From an uncultured Eubacteriales bacterium (GTDB lineage Bacteria; Bacillota; Clostridia; Oscillospirales; CAG-272): 42,393 nucleotides of DNA. Where the stretch lies: NCBI GenBank assembly GCA_934371135.1, contig CAKRNO010000014.1, positions 1 to 42,393 of the forward strand, read 5' to 3'. This document shows positions 39,556-42,393 of the stretch, piece by piece (position 1 is the first letter of the stretch; every line of letters begins with the position of its first letter). The notes beneath the pieces are model-generated. The model made no database searches, was not told the DNA's origin, and was given only the letters and a program-made list of their open reading frames with translations. The position numbers and the translations under genes were made by a program.

Positions 39556-40209
39556 ATGGGTATCCGGAATAAATACGAGGCGGAGCTCGCACAGGTTTTC
39601 GATAAACTGGTGACGATGTGCCGCGAGACGGAGCGGGCGATCGACCGTTCGATCACGGCGTTGGTGATGCGTGACGCAGCGCTTTCGCGCGCGGTGATCG
39701 AGGAGGATAAGAACATCGACCGGCTGGAGCATGAGATCGAGCAGGATTGCCTGAAGATCCTCCTCATGGAGCACCCGGTCGCGAGCGATTTCCGCGATGT
39801 TTCCGCCGCGCTCAAGATGATCACCGACCTGGAGCGTATCGCCGACCAGGCGGCGGACATTTCCGAGCTCGCGCTCGGTTTCGGGAATGAAAAATATATC
39901 AAGGAGCCCGAGCACATTGCCGAGATGGCGAAGCTCGCCACCGCGATGGTCAAGGACAGCGTGGAGAGCTATATCAACCGCGATGTGGAGCTGGCACGCT
40001 CGCTGGACGGGCGCGATGACCGGGTGGACGAGCTGTTCGAGACGGTGAAGAACGATCTCGTGGCACTGATCCGCCTCGACGGTGCGAACGCCGACCAGGC
40101 GATCCTCTTTATGATGATCGCCAAGTACCTGGAGCGCATCGCCGACCACGCCGTGAACATCGGCGAGTGGGTCGAGTACGCCGCGACGGGCTATCATAAA
40201 ATGGGATAA
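39556..40209 (+). CDS. phoU: Phosphate signalling protein PhoU
   Basis: 217 aa with two three-helix PhoU repeats. Metal-binding-type motifs are seen in EDKNIDRLEHEIEQD in the first repeat and in DGRDDRVDELFETVKND in the second. The endings LERIADQAADISE and LERIADHAVNIGE mark the two repeats. The ribosome site GGGAGG lies ten bases before the ATG. It represses the Pho response when phosphate is sufficient by linking PstB to PhoR. Its start region overlaps a perfect promoter, which would produce a downstream message without phoU. Confidence 0.95.
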   Translation: MGIRNKYEAELAQVFDKLVTMCRETERAIDRSITALVMRDAALSRAVIEEDKNIDRLEHEIEQDCLKILLMEHPVASDFRDVSAALKMITDLERIADQAADISELALGFGNEKYIKEPEHIAEMAKLATAMVKDSVESYINRDVELARSLDGRDDRVDELFETVKNDLVALIRLDGANADQAILFMMIAKYLERIADHAVNIGEWVEYAATGYHKMG

Positions 40210-40219
40210 GGAGACGGAC

Positions 40220-40894
40220 ATGGCAGAGAGGCAACTCATCTATGCGGTTGACGACGAGGCGGGGATCCGCGAGCTGTATCAGTGCGCATTGGACGCAGCG
40301 GGCTTCCGCGTGCGTTGCTTTGAGGGGGCGGAGGGGCTGTTTGCCGCGCTCCGCGAGGAGGTGCCGGATCTGCTCCTGCTCGATGTCATGCTGGAGGGCG
40401 AGGACGGATTTGAGATTCTGACGCGCCTGCGGGCGGACGCCCGCACGGCATCGCTCCCCGTCATCATGGTCTCCGCCAAAGGGGAGGAGATCAGTAAGGT
40501 GCGGGGGCTGAACCTCGGCGCCGACGATTATCTGGCGAAGCCGTTCGGTGTGATGGAGCTCGTGGCGCGCATCCGCGCAGGATTGCGGCGCTCTGCCCCC
40601 CGTCAGACGGTCGTCACCTATGCCGGGATCGTCCTCGACGACGGCAGGCATGAGGTCCGGATCGCGGGTGCGCCGGTAGCCGTAACCCGCAAGGAATATG
40701 AACTTTTGAAGCTGCTCCTGCGGCACGCGGGACAGGTGGTCTCCCGTGAGGAGATCCTCACCTCCGTCTGGGGTGCCGACTATATCGGTGAAACGCGCAC
40801 ACTCGATATTCACATGGCGACGCTGCGCAAGCATATCGCAGGGTCGGGTGCGGAGATCACAACGGTGCGCGGAGTGGGGTATTTACTGCAATGA
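40220..40894 (+). CDS. phoB: Phosphate response regulator, PhoB/PhoP type (OmpR family)
   Basis: 224 aa. The receiver domain has the acidic pair D11/D12, phosphoacceptor Asp55 in LLLLDVML, and Lys in LAKPF. The C-terminal winged helix (about 125-224) has TRKEYELLKLLL and TLDIHMATLRKHI, ending TVRGVGYLL. It should bind the 11-bp-spaced TTTACA-type boxes before pstS and the Na+/phosphate cotransporter gene when phosphorylated. It starts 10 bases after phoU, with AAGGAG, and overlaps the kinase start as ATGA. Confidence 0.93.
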   Translation: MAERQLIYAVDDEAGIRELYQCALDAAGFRVRCFEGAEGLFAALREEVPDLLLLDVMLEGEDGFEILTRLRADARTASLPVIMVSAKGEEISKVRGLNLGADDYLAKPFGVMELVARIRAGLRRSAPRQTVVTYAGIVLDDGRHEVRIAGAPVAVTRKEYELLKLLLRHAGQVVSREEILTSVWGADYIGETRTLDIHMATLRKHIAGSGAEITTVRGVGYLLQ

Positions 40895-42393
40895 AGAAAA
40901 AACTCATGATCTGGAATACGGCGATCGTGGCACTTGCGCTCGCGCTCATGCTCGGGCTCGGGATCCTGGTGACACGGAGCGACCGTTATGAAATGACCGA
41001 GGAAAAGATCCGGGAGGTCACGGAGATTTATGCCGCGACCTTTGACCCGGCGGACATCCGCTTTCCGGAGAATGAAGCCATCCGTGTGACGGTGCTGGAC
41101 AATGTGGGTAAGGTGCTCGCAGACAGCGATGCCGTCAATCCCGATGAGATGGAAAATCACAGCCACCGGGAGGAGATCATCGCCGCGTTCCAGGGGACCC
41201 CGAAGACCGTCGTGCGGACGAGTGAAACGACGGGGCGCAAGATGATGTACTACGCCGAGAGCGTGGAGGTGGGCGGGGTCGCCTACTATATCCGCGTCGC
41301 GATCCCCATCGCGAGCGTCAGCTCCTATATCGTCAAGAGCAGTGTACCGATGCTGTTCATCATGCTGGTGGTGCTGTTCCTCACGACTCTGTGCGGCTAT
41401 TTCTTCGGTGCCGGGCTTCTGAAGCCTCTGGAAACCGTGCGCCGCGGGCTCGCCGGGGTGGAGAAGGGGACCTATCGCGAGATCCCGCCCATGACGGATG
41501 ATGAGGAGATCAACCGGATGCTGGTGGACATCAACGCCATCAGTACCAAATTGCAGACGAGCGTCACCGAGGCGCGGAGCGAGAGGGAAAAGCTCGATTA
41601 CGTTCTGAACCATGTTTCGGACGGTATCGTCGTCGCGGACGATCAGCTCTCGGTCGTGATCGTCAACCGGTGCGCCGAGGGGATCTTCGGCATCACGGGC
41701 GCCGTCGGTAAGGGCGTCCGCGCACTCACCGCGGACGAGGAGTTCATCCGCGCCATGACGGAGTGTGCCGAGGGCGGCAGCGGGAGCATCTTCCGCGCGC
41801 AGTACAACGGTGCATGGTATCTCGTCACGGTACATAGGACGGAGAACGGGCTGGTCATCGCGGTGCTCACCGATGTGACCGCGGAAAAGAACGGGGAACA
41901 GATGCGGCTCGAGTTCTTCGCAAACGCGTCGCATGAACTGAAAACGCCGCTCACAACCATCAAGGGCTTCAACGATCTTGTGGCGATGGAGGCAAAAGAG
42001 GAGCGCACGCGCGGCTATGCCGAGCGTATCGACCGCGAGGTCTCGCGGATGCTCGCGCTCATTGACGATATGCTGGACATCAGCCGCCTTGAAAGCACGA
42101 CCCTGACCGCGACCGAGCTGGTGCCGGTCTCGCTCGGAGAGGTTGCCGGGGAGGTCAAGGAGGCGCTCTCCATGCTGGCGTCGGAGAAGAAGATCGAGGT
42201 CAGCGTCACGGGGGATGCCACCCTGACCTGCACGCATGACCACGCCTATGAGCTCCTCAAGAACCTGACCGAGAATGCGCTCCGCTACGGCAGAGAGGGA
42301 GGGCACGCCTACGTTTCTCTGGAGACCGTCGGCGGCGCGCCGACCCTGACCGTGAAGGATGACGGCATCGGCATCGATGCGGAGCATCAGAGC
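40891..42393 (+). CDS. phoR: Phosphate sensor histidine kinase PhoR (3' end outside window)
   Basis: 501 codons are open to the last base of the window with no stop. The ATG overlaps the response-regulator stop. Order: membrane helix 1 (about 5-27); an extracytoplasmic sensor region (about 28-148); membrane helix 2 (about 149-173); a HAMP-like segment (LLKPLETVRRGLAGVEKG); a PAS-like domain (about 230-330); an H-box FFANASHELKTPLTTIKGF with phospho-acceptor His348; an N-box LLKNLTENALRYG; and the first glycine motif DDGIGID. The end of the ATP-binding domain is missing. It phosphorylates the adjacent response regulator under phosphate limitation, with PstSCAB-PhoU as the sensor input. Confidence 0.93.
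   Translation, partial: MKKKLMIWNTAIVALALALMLGLGILVTRSDRYEMTEEKIREVTEIYAATFDPADIRFPENEAIRVTVLDNVGKVLADSDAVNPDEMENHSHREEIIAAFQGTPKTVVRTSETTGRKMMYYAESVEVGGVAYYIRVAIPIASVSSYIVKSSVPMLFIMLVVLFLTTLCGYFFGAGLLKPLETVRRGLAGVEKGTYREIPPMTDDEEINRMLVDINAISTKLQTSVTEARSEREKLDYVLNHVSDGIVVADDQLSVVIVNRCAEGIFGITGAVGKGVRALTADEEFIRAMTECAEGGSGSIFRAQYNGAWYLVTVHRTENGLVIAVLTDVTAEKNGEQMRLEFFANASHELKTPLTTIKGFNDLVAMEAKEERTRGYAERIDREVSRMLALIDDMLDISRLESTTLTATELVPVSLGEVAGEVKEALSMLASEKKIEVSVTGDATLTCTHDHAYELLKNLTENALRYGREGGHAYVSLETVGGAPTLTVKDDGIGIDAEHQS

Overview
The window looks like chromosome from a G+C-rich member of the Clostridia (Firmicutes), probably an uncultured gut-type anaerobe. The reasons are AGGAGG-type ribosome sites, many lipoproteins with FxxC/LxxC lipoboxes, a Gram-positive style fructan locus, PhoP-type 11-bp repeat boxes, and gene types typical of gut Clostridia. 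The taxon is inferred from family resemblance only. No rRNA, tRNA, CRISPR array, transposase or phage gene was seen.

Region 1 (1-18535, all + strand) is a fructan/sucrose utilisation locus. It holds a fructokinase (5' end cut off by the window), a 1216-aa membrane-anchored GH32 enzyme with CBM66-like modules, a LacI-type regulator, a sugar-binding lipoprotein with two ABC permeases (no ATPase gene), a second GH32 lipoprotein whose nucleophile Asp is replaced by Glu, and two large surface proteins built from seven copies of an NGGFETGDLTGW module. A 48-aa peptide gene lies between the last two. A cytosolic sucrose-6-phosphate hydrolase-type GH32 closes the locus. The implied route is surface capture and trimming of fructan, ABC import, then intracellular hydrolysis and phosphorylation.

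Region 2 (18536-26800) is mixed: a small acidic lipoprotein with a perfect sigma-A promoter, a Na+/phosphate cotransporter behind PhoP-type boxes, NADP-type glutamate dehydrogenase, and a 1348-aa ABC transporter in which ATPase and FtsX-type permease are fused around a roughly 850-residue ectodomain. Strong bidirectional terminators separate the units.

Region 3 (26878-35757, all - strand) is a ten-gene acyl-chain operon. In transcription order: PlsC-like acyltransferase, ACP, a fused ketosynthase-pseudoketosynthase, FabG, FabZ, FabD, AccD, AccA, a four-cysteine (Fe-S type) flavoprotein and an acyl-ACP thioesterase. It has no FabH, enoyl reductase, AccB or AccC. The second ketosynthase half has lost all three catalytic residues at conserved spacing. 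This makes the operon resemble a chain-length-factor-type reducing synthase and is the strongest candidate here for an unusual system.

Region 4 (35945-42393, + strand) is a phosphate regulon: pstS-pstC-pstA-pstB-phoU-phoB-phoR, with phoR running off the window. A PhoP box precedes pstS and closely matches the one before the Na+/phosphate cotransporter. The PstS sequence is circularly permuted relative to the classical order. A perfect TTGACA-17-TATAAT promoter abuts the phoU start codon.
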